A DNA stretch of 64,000 nucleotides from Melieria omissa (taxonomy: Eukaryota; Arthropoda; Insecta; Diptera; Ulidiidae). Position numbers and translations under genes: made by a program. Shown piece by piece: positions 1 through 11,657 of the stretch. The notes beneath the pieces are model-generated. The model ran no database searches. It worked only from the letters and a program-made list of their open reading frames with translations, and had not been told where the DNA came from. Every line of letters starts with the position of its first letter. Position 1 is the first letter of the stretch. The stretch lies in assembly GCA_963971225.1 (NCBI GenBank), contig OZ020269.1, forward strand, positions 97,334,040 through 97,398,039, read 5' to 3'.

Positions 1-383
1 TGTGAATTTTGTGCACTCAAACCTTAACTTACGCATCATTTTTTACATCCTGGCGCCTTAGTGTTAAACTTGTTACACTGTGTTATTGACTATTTCGCAT
101 CTTGCAGTATGTTTCGTTCATCTGTAAATAATCTTTTTTCATCTTAATATGTAAAATTTTTGTCAAGTCCCCGAGTTATTATAGTTTCATGTTTTGTAGT
201 TTGAGTTGCAAAAATATGTGTGTGTACACTAAAAAATCAAAGAACTAAAAAACTGTCAGACATTTTATGTTCAATTACTGTTACACCAAGTGGCGGTACG
301 TATAACATGCAACACAAACGAATTTATTCAAAAACTGCCACTAAAAACGTATATTAAACAGTATTTTTCTGCTTCGCTTGCAG

Positions 384-2493
384 GATGAACTGGAACGCCT
401 GCGTCACTCCGCACAGTTGGGCAAGAATAACTTAACCACCACACTTGCTGCCGTCGAAGAGGAGAATCGCCACCTGAAAATGCGCTTGCAGATTATGGAA
501 CAGGCGCGCCTGGAAGCCATAAACACACTGAATGCGGACGAAAAAGTGCAAGCGCTGGTGCAGGAACGAAAGCTGCTCGAACAGCATCTGGAAGAAGCAC
601 ACCTGCAGCTGTCGGACATTAAGAGCTCGTGGAGCGGACAAAATCTGGCGCTGGAGACACAAGTCAGTCGCCTTTCTAAACAAGTTGCAGAGGAAACCAC
701 CGAAAAACGAAAAGCACTGAAATCACGCGATGATTTACACGAAAAGGTCAAGCAACTGGAATTCGAAATGCTCAAGCAGAATGACGAAATGCAGCAACGC
801 GATGACAAGGTGTGTATGTGTGTATCAAGATGTGTGTTTTTCAATTTTAATTACTTTTATTTATTATTCAAATAGATAAAAATATTGGAGGAGGAAATCG
901 ATGAGCTAAATTTAGCGCTTAAAGAGTGCCGCGAGGACAACGAACAGCAAATACTGTTCGAGCGCAACAAGGCTGTGAGTATTTCCACCGATGTGAACGA
1001 TTTGCAATGGGATTGAGCAACACAGTGACTAACCAACACACACACAAAAATGTTTATGCTTGCCTCATAATTATCCACACCGCCTTACCAACAACAACTA
1101 TCCGCAATTGTTCCACCCAAAAACAAAACTAACCAAAGAAACCCAAACAGCCTTAATTTGCCCTTCACTGCGCAATTAACCATCATTAAACTAATTTCGA
1201 TGTGATTAATTAAGCCTTTAAGCAATTCGTTTTAAATTATTGTAATTTGTTGTTGTTTTCATTATGATCGTATATTAAAAATAAACGCTTACAATTTTTG
1301 TTATAATTGATTGCTATGTTTAATATTGGTTTATAAGTTTTTAACCTTATTTTATTTATATTTTTTTATCAATTACTTCACTCGACTGCCTACAGTTAGA
1401 TTTCAATTTCCCTTTCATATACTTCATCAAAAATTGCCAATAAATACCAAACTTAATAATTAGGAAACGCTTGAAAGCGAAACCAGGGATCTGAAGAATC
1501 GCATAAATGCCGCGGACGAACGTTTCACCGACTATGCCAACAATGCCGAACATGTGGCACAGACATTACGCACGCAGCACACACAACTGCAGGACTTATT
1601 CAACGAGGCGCAAAGCAAACTGGAGCATGAGAAGGAGGAGAAGCTGACCGCGCTGTTGCGCAATGCCGAAATTTCACAAAGCGAAGAAATACTGAAAAAG
1701 GAGCTGCGCATCGAGCGAGACGAGGCCAACGAACTGCACGAGAAAAACGAGCAACTGTTGGAGGCATTGAAGGTCAAGCAGCAGGAGGTGGCCGCCTGTC
1801 AGCATGCCATGGATGAACTGAAGACTGTGATGTACAAGAACGATGAAAAGCTGAAAGAGATTGACGAGATGCAGCGTGAGATTAGCGAAAAAAATAAGGT
1901 GCGTCAACAAAGAATAACATAAATGAACCATTAACGTGAATTTCTATTTCAGACAATAAAGATTCTAAATCAGCGACTGTCCGATTTGAAGAAGACACTG
2001 CAAAAAGAGTTTCGCGGCGCCAAATCGTTGGATGTGGTCATTGAAAAGGTAGCCGGCAACGGGCACTGTGTGGGCGCTGCTATAATACCAACCACCAACA
2101 CCAACAGCAGCAGCACAAATACCGCAATGTCCATTACACAAGGGCCAACCTGCTGCAGTTGTGGCGCTGACACTAGCTCGACAGCAACAAAAAACGCTGC
2201 CATTGTCATGGACGAGGTCAATTTTAAGTACTTGAAACATGTCATTGTAAAATTTCTGACCAGTCGCGAGGTAAGATTGGTTGCTCATTGAAAGAACAGA
2301 ATTTAATGCATTTTTTTCACTTGCCTTGCAGGTGGAGGCGCGTCACTTGATACGCGCCGTTGCCACGCTGTTGCAGTTGTCCAAAGATGAGGAAAAACTG
2401 CTGCACGACACGCTCAATTGGAAGATGAGCTGGTTCGGTTCAAAGCCAGACCATGGCAGCGGACAGCGCGCCTGCTCCATACCGCCAAGTTAA
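384..2493 (+). CDS. GOLGA1: Golgin-97 (GRIP-domain golgin), C-terminal part, 5' partial
   Basis: Five exons read through in one frame: 384-809, 876-974, 1464-1898, 1953-2270 and 2332-2493, all with GT-AG introns; 479 residues are visible. Bases 1-383 are the upstream intron, ending in a good acceptor (TTGCAG), so the start codon lies left of the window. The first three exons are continuous heptad-rich coiled coil, high in E, K, Q and L. The last two carry a GRIP domain, with [11 protein letters not shown], then the helix around [13 protein letters not shown], ending in [10 protein letters not shown] as in vertebrate golgin-97. GRIP domains bind the Arl1 GTPase and hold the golgin on the trans-Golgi, where it tethers vesicles. 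An intron splits the GRIP domain between SRE and VEAR. Exon 4 also holds a low-complexity N/T/S/C-rich linker that is probably insect-specific. Identification is strong for the GRIP golgin class; golgin-97 rather than golgin-245 rests on the C-terminal tail. Confidence 0.93.
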
Positions 2494-4084
2494 TATTGAG
2501 TGCATTAGCATTTTGTGGGACAAACAAATTTGAAAGCAGCAGCAAGTGGCTGTTTGTAGCGCGTTCCCTGTTGTTGTCGCGCATTGCCCAAGCGATGTCT
2601 TATTTAACTTTTACTAATCCACAAATATCCCAACAACAACAGCACCCAACCAACGACATGTGCAGCAGGAAACACCGCTCTCTAATTGCAATTTCGTAAC
2701 CAGTAAAGGCTGAGTGAAGCAGCTAAATGCTACGCGTACGCATTTAATTGCAAAAACTTACCAAGAAAACATTTTAAAACCGCCAACGTTACTTTGTATT
2801 GTAACTATTTTTGTGACTGCCCCGTTCCTTGTATTATTAATTTTTTATTAGATTTAATCACCGTTTTGCTATTATTGTATTATTTTGTTAAAAGTTATGC
2901 TTTTCACATTTTGTACTATTATTCCTTACTTAAGCTTATCTCACTTCTGATCTCTGCACCTTTTGTTTTGTCCTAAAATGTTTGCTGTCAACGCCAACAT
3001 TCCATTTTGCGCTTTAACCTTTTTTTACCATACAAACTTGTCTCTTATATATACATTGTTAATTTGTTTATTGTTATGCGATTTTTTATGATGTAATAAC
3101 GATTTAATTAAACGATTTCTGAGAATAAAAACGAAAACAGCAGCTCGATGTTTCAGTTGCTCAAGAAAATCTTGATAGGGTTTAGTGGAGCAATGGACTA
3201 TAGTTTTTTTTATAAAAAAAATTATTTAAAAAATATTAGAATTAATGTAAGTTGGTATACAAATATTTTTCGCTCGTCTAATGCTTTGCAGAAGCATTCA
3301 CGTTTCAACATCGATTTACAAAATTTTCAGCAGAATTTTTGCACAAAAAGTTATGAGATGTGGTTATTATTTGTGTAAAGAATAATAACCCTTTCGATCC
3401 CAAAGTTGCCTAAAAACAACTTCACATATTTTTCGTCTTATAGCAAAAGCTAAGAATGATTTATGGGTTTAATTTTAGTAGGCACCAACAAATTAATACT
3501 TTTAGAAGTGAATTCAAAGCGAATGACAAAACTTTTATTGTTATCCCCAAAATAATTTTCAATAATTTGCATTGATATCAGGGAAAGTTTGTGTTCTAAT
3601 TGAAGTCTACGAATTGGACGCGTTTTATGAAAACCCTGTTTCTTAATTAATGGTTGAATAATATCAAAAAATTATAATTTTGTATTTTTTCATAAATATT
3701 AAATAATTTTTTTGTTATTAAAAAATATTGATACAAAATGTATTTAACCCATTTTAAGATAAAATTTTCCAAAAGTAAACTAGCTCTAGAACTCTAACAA
3801 TAAGACGTGGCGACTTTAAATGTCGTGTGCACTCTTCTTAAGCAAATGTTTCATTTGGGTCGAAAGGGTTTTTATTTTCCACACTAAATAAAAATAGGTA
3901 CTTCAAATAACATTCAAAATAGTACAAATCAAACAAGCATTCACTTGCGCTGGCAATGCTTTCCACCTGCTTTCGCCGAAAGTTGCTCATTTGAGGTTAT
4001 GTCATAACCAGCTGTGATATTACATCGGTTGGGCGAAAATTGACTAGGAAGTTCGCTTTGTGCAAAGAAACCAGCATAAGGGAC
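2494..4084. other. Intergenic, AT-rich; 3' UTR of golgin gene and a possible TIR element
   Basis: This stretch has no credible coding region. AATAAA-type signals occur near 3123 (GAGAATAAAAACG), which could end the golgin transcript. A possible inverted-repeat element occupies 3387-3870 and is listed separately. Confidence 0.5.
3387..3870. mobile_element. Possible CCCTTTCG-ended non-autonomous DNA element
   Basis: The ends AACCCTTTCGATCCCAAA (3387) and TTTGGGTCGAAAGGGTT (to 3870) are imperfect inverted repeats. No coding region lies between them. The terminal motif resembles the TTAA-flanked elements at 8566, 14350 and 37668. The flanks here are ATAA and TTTA rather than a clean TTAA duplication, so the boundaries are uncertain. 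Confidence 0.45.
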
Positions 4085-4351
4085 ATGTCTTTAGGTTCAT
4101 TTGGTAAAATAGCTATTAGTTGGTAAGTAGGTGTGACAAAAACTCGAAATATTTTCAATTATAAATGTATTATTTTTCGCGCTTTGCACTGTCGCAGGGG
4201 ACTCATAACTGTTGGCGGTGTGTACGCGTTCGTATTGTCGAAGAATTCAGTGGAGAAGCGCCGCTACGAGAGCATGCAAATACGGGAACGCATGCGAAAG
4301 GCGAATATTGGTGAATACGATCCCATTAGTAACAGACGTTTTAGCGGTTAA
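4085..4351 (+). CDS. Small single-pass membrane protein, 63 residues, probably mitochondrial
   Basis: Two exons, 4085-4122 and 4198-4351, joined across a 75-bp GT-AG intron (donor GTAAGT, acceptor GTCGCAG). The start ATG at 4085 gives the N-terminus MSLGSFGKIAISW. A hydrophobic segment follows at about residues 8-27, reading across the splice into GLITVGGVYAFVL. The tail is strongly basic (SVEKRRYESMQIRERMRKA) and ends in a polar region. A short N-terminal membrane anchor with a charged tail is typical of small mitochondrial inner-membrane or assembly proteins. It may belong to the DUF4748-type family, but I cannot confirm this. The stop is only 136 bp upstream of the Tim10 start on the same strand with no polyadenylation signal between, so the two may share a transcript. 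Function unknown. Confidence 0.75.
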
Positions 4352-4487
4352 CCCAAAAGCGCGCAGCACGCGGCGAACAAAAATCAAACACAAGCGAGAG
4401 ATAATTGACACCACGCGAAGCGTATTCAACAACGTTGGCGCACAACTCTTAGATAATTAAATCTATAAACTAAATCACAGCACAGAC

Positions 4488-5874
4488 ATGGCCATGCCAC
4501 AGTTGGGTCCTGCAGAGCAGGCAAAACTGCAAATGATGCAGGAGATGGAGATCGAGATGATGTCCGACTTATATAATCGTATGACGAACGCCTGCCACAA
4601 GAAATGTATACCGCCGCGCTACGGCGACGCCGAATTGGGTGAGTGATAAATGTGCGGCAACTTTGTTGTGTTACTTTGTGTCAGTGTGGGCGACTGCAGG
4701 TAGTAAAGTTGCACTGTAAAGTTGGATTACATTATGGACGAAGCTGCATAAACGGAATTCTCTTTACTGACCCATTGGACACTGCCTACTTGATTCCTTT
4801 TAATCAACGGCAAACGTGTGCAACTTTGAAGAACGTGATTTAACCGCCAGTGATTTGCCAGCCCATTCAAATGTAATCTTTACTATAATTGTATTTGTTT
4901 ATAATTTGCTTTTCCGAGCAAGCGTCTGTTGTTTCAAAAACATTGCTGAACACTTGAACTTAGTCGCAGCGTTCAATAGGCAACTTTTCTGCTTATCGCT
5001 GCTAACCTACATTATTGCAAATATGCATACATACCTTGGTGACGAGTCAATAAGTCAAGTGTATACAAAGCCACATTTTCCAGATTTGTATTTTGTAATA
5101 TATTTGCATTATTTCAAGTGGACTTTGGCATTAAACAATTAATAAAGAAGCTACATACAAATATCAAGCAACTGATACAAATTTGTTAAGTTGTTGCCAA
5201 CCAGCATAAAATTTAAATTTGTAATAACGTATACGTATATTTAGTCTTATCATATAGACCACAATTCAACTCCAAAACCTCAGCATTATCTCCCTCTTGA
5301 TTAGCCAGAGCTCGCAACGAATTACATCTGATCAGCACCACCATTGACTGATTTGACGGCATTCAATAGGCAGAACTTGACATCAAAATTCCAATAATTC
5401 TTTATGCTGGTGTCCGTCGCTTTTGTAAAGCGAGAAGCAGCTGGAGTTCCAGTAGATCATTTTTCATTCGAGTCATGCTATCAAAGCACCTTCGCCAGGA
5501 ACGTGCGAAAGCTGCGCATTCACTAATATAGTGAGCAGCAGTCTCATCGTGGGAGGCGCTTGCCCCAATTCCGTTGATGAACTCGTTAATAGGGATAAAT
5601 TACGCGATTAACCCCACAAATTTGCTACTGACTAGCCACACTAGATCACATTTTTTAATCCCTTTTCATTTTCAAATTTCATTAATTAGTTATTCTCAAC
5701 GCTTTCAATCAATGTTGATTGATTTTATAAATTTTCGTTATTTCAGGCAAAGGCGAAATGGTTTGCATCGATCGCTGCGTGGCCAAATATTTGGATATAC
5801 ATGAGAAAATTGGCAAAAAACTGACCGCCATGTCCATACAAGATGAAGAGCTGATGAAGAAAATGTCCGGCTAG
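4488..5874 (+). CDS. Tim10: Mitochondrial import chaperone Tim10
   Basis: Two exons, 4488-4638 and 5747-5874 (GT-AG, 1.1-kb intron), encode 92 residues. The twin CX3C signature is clear: CHKKC in exon 1 and CIDRC in exon 2, about 15 residues apart, flanked by amphipathic helices. In the intermembrane space Tim10 forms a hexamer with Tim9 that escorts hydrophobic carrier and beta-barrel precursors, and its cysteines are oxidised by Mia40. Length matches the family (about 90). The 3' UTR after 5874 has AATAAA signals near 6164 and 6195. The intron between about 5465 and 5746, exon 2 and everything downstream are duplicated at 11009 onward. Exon 1 is not, so only this copy is complete. Confidence 0.95.
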
Positions 5875-6345
5875 TCAGCGTCTCCAGCATATCCACCAAC
5901 AAAACCTCGTACTAAATATTAAAACCAAATTAGTTTTTAAGTCTGGTGACAATTTTCTGCAAGTGTTCTTCTCTTGATGTTGATTAATTTTTTCCCTTTT
6001 GCTTTTGACAGCAAAAATTTGTAAAGCTACCGTTTTTTGTTGTACTGCTCCATGAGTAGTGGATGTAGTGTAAGGCCGGAGCAAACACCATTAATCATTT
6101 TTGTTGTTCATGCATTTGAAATGTTTAAGCGCCGCTTAGTTTAAGCTGGCTGTGGCAGCAAACAATAAAACAAAATGTAATTGTTTGTTTTAAATAAAAA
6201 TTTGCGTCTGTATATTTGCTAAAAATAAATTGCAACGCTATCACACAATTTCAATACCAACATAGTGTCAATGGAAAATTAAAACACACTCTAAGAAGCA
6301 TGCAAAAGAGGGGAGGAAGTTCAGGTGCACACATTCGGCAGCTGC

Positions 6346-9300
6346 TTATGCGAAGCGAGAGAGCTCCGGTATCAGCGTCGATATGTCCTGCAACTGAAAC
6401 TATATTGTAGCAACAGTAAAAGCAGCTGAGGAAAGCTTTTCATACACACCTCCAAGTCATTCTCGGGTCCACTTTCATCCGTGAAATCCAAATCGCACGT
6501 CTCAATGCTATTCTCCCAGTCGGAGTTTTCCTCGTCCTCATCCTCGCTGTACTCGTGCTGGCGTCCCCCTAAACGCTGCTGATCCGTAGCATCTGGAAGT
6601 ACATCGTACTGCACATGCACGTGTTCCTTTGGCAACAACAAATGCAAAAAATCTCGTATTAAATTCATGCTTCAGTAATTGCTCACAACTTGCCAACTTA
6701 CTCGCATCAATTCGCGCGCTTCTGCATTGCTGCAAATCGGATTCTCGCACAAGTTCAAATTGCGCACAAAACGCGTCTCCAAGAGTTGTTCGTCGGGCGC
6801 TGTCGCAATACGGTTGCCGTTTAAAAAAACAAACCGCAGCTTTGTCATGTATCGCAGGCAGCTGGGCAGTTCAGTCAACTGGTTGTCCTTCAGATTGAAA
6901 TGCACCAGCTTCGTTAAAGTGCTTAGCGTGTTTGGCACTGCGGTCAGTTCGTTTGATTCCAGCGTAAGCCAGCGCAAATTGCTTAGTTGCCCCAAACTGT
7001 CGGGCAATTGCTTCAGCTTGTTGCCGCGTGCGCCGAACGTATCCAGCAGCAAGCAATTGCCAATCTCCTCCGGCAGCTCCAGCAGGCCGGTGTTGTTGCA
7101 CCAGAACGACTCAAGTTGCGTCAGATATCCAATTTCCGGTGGAATTTTGGCAATTTGATTGCAGCTCAGATTCAGCACCCGCAAACGCGTCAGCTGGCAT
7201 ATGACGATCGGAAAGCCGTCCAGCCGATTGTAGTCTAGCGTGAGCATTTGGAGGCGTGTTAGATTGCACATGGTGGGCGGCAGCTGTAAAAGAGAGAAAG
7301 CGTTAAGCATTGTTTGTGAATAAATGAAGAGCGTTTTCAAGATTTCAACTGGGCAGTGGCGTGACGAATGCACATTAAATGAGCAAAAATTCAACTTTGT
7401 TGGCCGAATACGCGAAACGGTTCAATATTAAGAAATTTTTAATATAACACGTTTTACTTGAAGGAATTCTGATTATTTCTGTTAATTTTTTTTGGACACG
7501 ATCAGAGCTCAAAGGGATTAATTTCAAAGCTTTCCATAACGGAAAGCATTGTGTTGATTTGGAAAGGAAAAAGACTTAAGGGGGTCCTCTAGTTTTAAAT
7601 TTTGCAAAAATCGATTTTTTTTTTTAATTTCATATTTTTATAGTGATAGTTATATCATAGAAAAAGTATACGAACGAATTTTGTCGAATTCGTTAACGTC
7701 TCTGAGATACAGAGCCTCAAATCCGTCGCGTTTGACTTTAAACGCGTTTTTCTCGAAAACACATATTTTGACCATTGCGCCATGATTCCGTCGAAACTAA
7801 TTGACCGATTCACTTGATTCTTGTTTTGCTGTATTCAAAACGTTTTACTCCACGGGTTAACCTACGGAGTTTGCGCTCCATTGACTAGCCGATTTTTGGG
7901 GGCAGTTTTTAGAGAAAAAAAAGGGCGAATTTCGAAAAAAAACACGTTAAAACGATGCCGCGGGTTCAATTTTGATCAGATCGGGTTCATTATAGGTCAT
8001 CCTTTAATTAGAGTAATGCTTTTTAAGAGAAAATTTTTGGATTACATTTCAGACCAACAGGGACAAAGTTAGGATGGCGCAAACGCACCCTTAAAAAAAA
8101 CATGGCCGGTAATCAGCTGGTGGACCCCAACAGTGTTCGCGGTAGCACGTGGAACAATTTTTTTTTATAATTCAATATGTAAACAATAAATATACGAAGA
8201 ATTATCTCATTATCATTTGCAGTTTCTGGAAAAAAAATCCCCAAAAAAGCTTAAAAAAACACCGTTTGTACTAGAGGACCCCCTTAAAAAATAAAGAAAT
8301 TGTAACTTGTGTCTTAAAGTAATTCAGGCTAAAATAATAAGAAGAAATTAGGGAGCGCCTAGTAGGAAATTAACTGAACTTTTATGAAATTATTTTTAAA
8401 TAAAGAGCCAGAGTCTTTGGAAATATAAAATTTGGTAAAACTCGTTTGTTAAAATGTGGAGCTACTGACAGCTCCCAGGATATTCACTAATTAAACGTTC
8501 ATATGTGATTAAGGTGTTGTCAAAAAGACGTTAGTTCAAACTCAAAAGCTCAAAAGTTTTCTTAACCCTTTCCGGAAATTTGTACGATATATTGTAAAAC
8601 TTTTTCCATGATTTTTTATTTGACAGCGAACGCATTTTTTATGAAACGGTCTTTTTAATTCTTATTAAGTAGGCTATGCTGTATTATTCTGTTTCAAAAT
8701 ATAAATTATTACAGCCGTGGCTATACAGTATGATTGCGTTTTGTAAGCAGCTTTTTGCAAAAATTTGAAAAACCAGCAAATCACGGTACTTCTGCGGAGG
8801 AATTTTTAAATATTTAATACTTTTTGGAACCAAAAAGTGAAACAATTTCAAAGTTTGAATCTCAGTTGATTTATAGAGCTTACTAAATTTAACATTTTTT
8901 GCGCCTAAATACTTTTCGTGAGTCTTTAAAAAAATTGCACGATATATCGGACAAATGACCACAAGGTTTGCAAGGATTGCTACGATATATCGTACAAACG
9001 GAAGTTATGTTTGAATTTTTTTTAAGTTAAGTTAAGTAGGTTTGGTAACAGATTTTTTGCGTTTGCTTGCTTGCCACGCCCATCTGTAAACCACGTGGCT
9101 AATAAAATTTGACTAATCTGCAACTTTCGATTAAAAGTAAGAACTACTAGACGAGTTTCTGTTTTACTGGGCAGACACAGGTTATGTAAGGTTAGACATG
9201 CGTACTTGCCACTCCCACTACGATAATAAGGATGTAATAAGGAATTTTATTTGATTCTGTATTTTATTGAGAAGAAAAGGGCTTTACAACAACAACAGCG

Positions 9301-10294
9301 ATTATATAAGGCCGAATAAATGTGAATCCATTGTTTATATATATAATTTATATAAGTTTCGATCAAAATGAAATCACGTTTTGATTTTTTGTTGTTATAA
9401 TTTATGTTTTCAATCAAAAAAAATCAACGCATTGTTCATAAATCTTAAAAAACCGAAACCAAAAATTTGTGAATTTTTACTCCTTTGCGAACCATTGTAC
9501 GATATTTCGTACAAAATTTATTAAACTGTAATTCTCAACCAAAATGATTTTTTTGAAATTTTTTTATATTTTATTACTAAAATGTTTAATAAGATTCAAT
9601 ATTTTCAAAGACAAATTTTTATCTCAGGAGATGTGGAAATTGACCGGAAAGGGTTAATACAAGAAATCCACACTTTCCACGTTTCTCTCTACTTTCTTAT
9701 CAGTCTTTCTAGAGCCGCATATCGATATTGACAATCGTTAAATACTGAATGTCATTGAAAACATATCTCAGAGATCGTTATAATGTATATATATATTTAT
9801 TTAAATACATACATATGCAAGTAAATACTTGGCACGACTGTCCTTTGAAGCACCCATGCTGAGCTGCTCATTGTCTCATTCATAGTGTACACTCCACTTT
9901 ATGCATGAAGGCAATGCCGAGTGCAAAGCTTCTCATACGCAATTATTTTATTCTCTATAACTATTTTAAGTTCAGCATAAAAATACATATTTATGAATTT
10001 GTCTATGTGTTCTTATGCTGTCGTAGCAATTAGCAAATTCATGCAAATTGATTCTTCACCCTACCCCACCCGCACACCGTTCGCAATACCACAATTCCTG
10101 TACCCAGTACGCACCTTTGTCAAGTGATTACGATCAAGGAATAGGTTGAGCAATATGGGACACTTCTCCACCAGCGCTGGCACGTCGGGCATTTCGAAGC
10201 GCGACAAGTTCAGCGTAAACGATATGTTGTCGATGGCATCTTCACAAATGGCCAGAAGCTGATTCTTACGACAGAATTGATATACAACATTCAT
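6346..10294 (-). CDS. Leucine-rich-repeat protein, copy 1 (326 residues)
   Basis: Four exons on the minus strand: 10294-10115, 7283-6702, 6626-6450 and 6387-6346, all GT-AG, phase 0. Residues 1-60 (MNVVYQFCRKNQLL...) form the cap and first repeat. Residues 61-254 hold about eight short LRRs of the LxxLxLxxNxLxxLP type, for example LQMLTLDYNRLDGFP, LRVLNLSCNQIAKIP and LRWLTLESNELTAVP. The C-terminal exons encode an acidic, disordered tail (YSEDEDEENSDWENS) ending PELSRFA. There is no signal peptide or membrane segment, so it is an intracellular scaffold-type LRR protein of the LRRC57/LRRC58/Lap-like kind; I do not assign an orthologue. Intron 1 (2.8 kb) carries two TTAA-flanked transposons. 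Its 3' end converges with the Tim10 3' UTR. A second intact copy lies at 12127-26403. Confidence 0.88.
7580..8283. mobile_element. TTAA-flanked non-autonomous DNA transposon, GGGGG-ended (copy 1)
   Basis: A 704-bp insert bounded by TTAA at 7576-7579 and 8284-8287. Its inverted termini are GGGGGTCCTCTAGT and ACTAGAGGACCCCC. There is no transposase; internal reading frames are short and unrelated to known families. TTAA target duplication is the hallmark of piggyBac-type transposition. It lies in intron 1 of the LRR gene, and the same insertion occurs in the duplicate at 13350. Confidence 0.82.
8566..9653. mobile_element. TTAA-flanked non-autonomous transposon with internal palindromes (copy 1)
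   Basis: A 1088-bp insert bounded by TTAA at 8562-8565 and 9654-9657. Its inverted termini are CCCTTTCCGG and CCGGAAAGGG. Inside, a palindrome of the form TGTACGATATATCGTACA recurs with variations near 8582, 8938, 8980 and 9496. There is no coding capacity. CCC next to TTAA fits piggyBac-type ends. The duplicate copy is at 14350. Confidence 0.82.
9654..10114. other. Intron 1 remainder of LRR copy 1
   Basis: AT-rich intronic DNA with no recognised element. The position near 9975 corresponds to the site where the BEL/Pao composite inserted in copy 2 (copy 1 reads CTATAACTATTTTAAG, the unoccupied form). Confidence 0.7.
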
Positions 10295-11008
10295 TTTGGT
10301 AGTGAATTATTTTTTCCTTTTGTTTTTATTTCTATTTTTTTATATCTATAATATTATAATTGTTATATTTTAATTTCAACTATCGATTCGATGACAGCAG
10401 CGAAAATTTGAATGGGCGAATTTGAATGTTTTTGCTTTTTTTGTTGGTTTTTTTTTATGCGTGGCTATGAGTCTACGTATTTTTGTCGTTAGTATTTTTT
10501 GTTGTTGTTGCGTTAAACTTGAAAATTTTGTACTTTTGACAGAGTCAACAATTGCGTCAAAAAAATTATGCCACACGAAAAAGAGATAAAAACCGAATGC
10601 CAAATGCGGTGAACGGCATGCGGACAACGAAAAAAAAACAATACACACTTCTACTACGTACAGACATACATAAGCATATATAATTATTTATATATATGTA
10701 TATATATATGTGTGTTTTAATGCTAATATGCGCTGAACAGTGCGGCGGCAACAATTGGCACTCGTCACTGAGCACCGGGCATTGGCTGACGAAAGCAACG
10801 CGCTCACTGGGTTCGTTAGCTGCGGCAACGGTCAGTATCCTAATTTTAGCGCTCAAAGACCGTGTTGTAACTTTTAGCCGCACAGTTTTTGTAATTTCAC
10901 GCCGCTGCGAGGTTTTGTGTAATTTGTCACTGTTTTCACCGCAACGTCTTGCGGCCTGCACGCGCAAAGAAAGACCGAAAGAAATGCCGCTGCGAGCTGC
11001 GGACCACT
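10295..11008. promoter_or_regulatory. Upstream region of LRR copy 1
   Basis: Sequence 5' of the LRR start codon at 10294 (minus strand). It contains T-rich tracts and an AT microsatellite near 10675-10715. The far end, around 10730-11000, is GC-richer. The same stretch recurs at 25302-25743 (partial) and 26404-27111 in the duplicate. No core promoter element was recognised with confidence. Confidence 0.4.
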
Positions 11009-11229
11009 CATTCGAGTCATGCTATCAAAGCACCTTCGCCAGGAACGTGCGAAAGCTGCGCATTCACTAATATAGTGAGCAGCAGTCTCATCGTGGGAGG
11101 CGCTTGCCCCAATTCCGTTGATGAACTCGTTAATAGGGATAAATTACGCGATTAACCCCACAAATTTGCTACTGACTAGCCACACTAGATCACATTTTTT
11201 AATCCCTTTTCATTTTCAAATTTCATTAA

Positions 11230-11464
11230 CACGCATCCGTCGTTTGTGTCAATTTGACACAATTTCCAAATTCAAACTGTCATTGCGCCTTTATTTTTTC
11301 ACGAAATGGAATGAGATTTTGGCTCACTGGCAAACACAAACAAAAATAAACTTCCCCTCCCTTTTCCTTTTTAACTACTACTTTGCATTGATATTTTTTT
11401 ATGTTTGTTTTTGATGATTTGACAAACGACTCTTTCGTAACTTTTTGTTAACGACGGATGCGTG
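11230..11464. mobile_element. TTAA-flanked 235-bp MITE, present only in copy 2
   Basis: The inverted termini CACGCATCCGTCGTT and AACGACGGATGCGTG lie between TTAA at 11226-11229 and TTAA at 11465-11468. Copy 1 has the empty site (TTTCATTAATTAG, near 5680) with a single TTAA, which proves a TTAA target duplication. No coding capacity. It inserted after the segmental duplication. Confidence 0.9.
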
Positions 11465-11529
11465 TTAATTAGTTATTCTCAACGCTTTCAATCAATGTTG
11501 ATTGATTTTATAAATTTTCGTTATTTCAG

Positions 11530-11657
11530 GCAAAGGCGAAATGGTTTGCATCGATCGCTGCGTGGCCAAATATTTGGATATACATGAGAAAATTGGCAAA
11601 AAACTGACCGCCATGTCCATACAAGATGAAGAGCTGATGAAGAAAATGTCCGGCTAG
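11530..11657 (+). pseudogene. Orphan copy of Tim10 exon 2
   Basis: Identical in reading to Tim10 exon 2 (5747-5874), including the CIDRC motif, acceptor TTTCAG and stop. Exon 1 with the start codon and first CX3C motif was left outside the duplicated segment. No in-frame upstream exon is visible, so this is a 5'-truncated duplicate and presumably non-functional. Its 3' UTR is also duplicated, with AATAAA signals near 11948. Confidence 0.9.

Larger units (their letters stand above)
5465..11008. repeat. Tandem segmental duplication, copy 1 (about 5.54 kb)
   Basis: Sequence from about CATTCGAGTCATGC at 5465 is repeated with high identity from 11009. The right breakpoint is after TGCGGACCAC at about 11008: there copy 2 starts abruptly, while the same sequence at about 27111 runs on into unique DNA. 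The unit carries the end of the Tim10 intron, Tim10 exon 2, the complete LRR gene (minus strand) with its upstream region, and two TTAA-flanked transposons. Confidence 0.93.

Noticed and set aside
6672..7238. Plus-strand frames of up to 159 residues opposite the LRR exon
   Set aside because: Mirror frames of the repeat-containing LRR exon; the duplicates at 12479-13089 are the same artefact.
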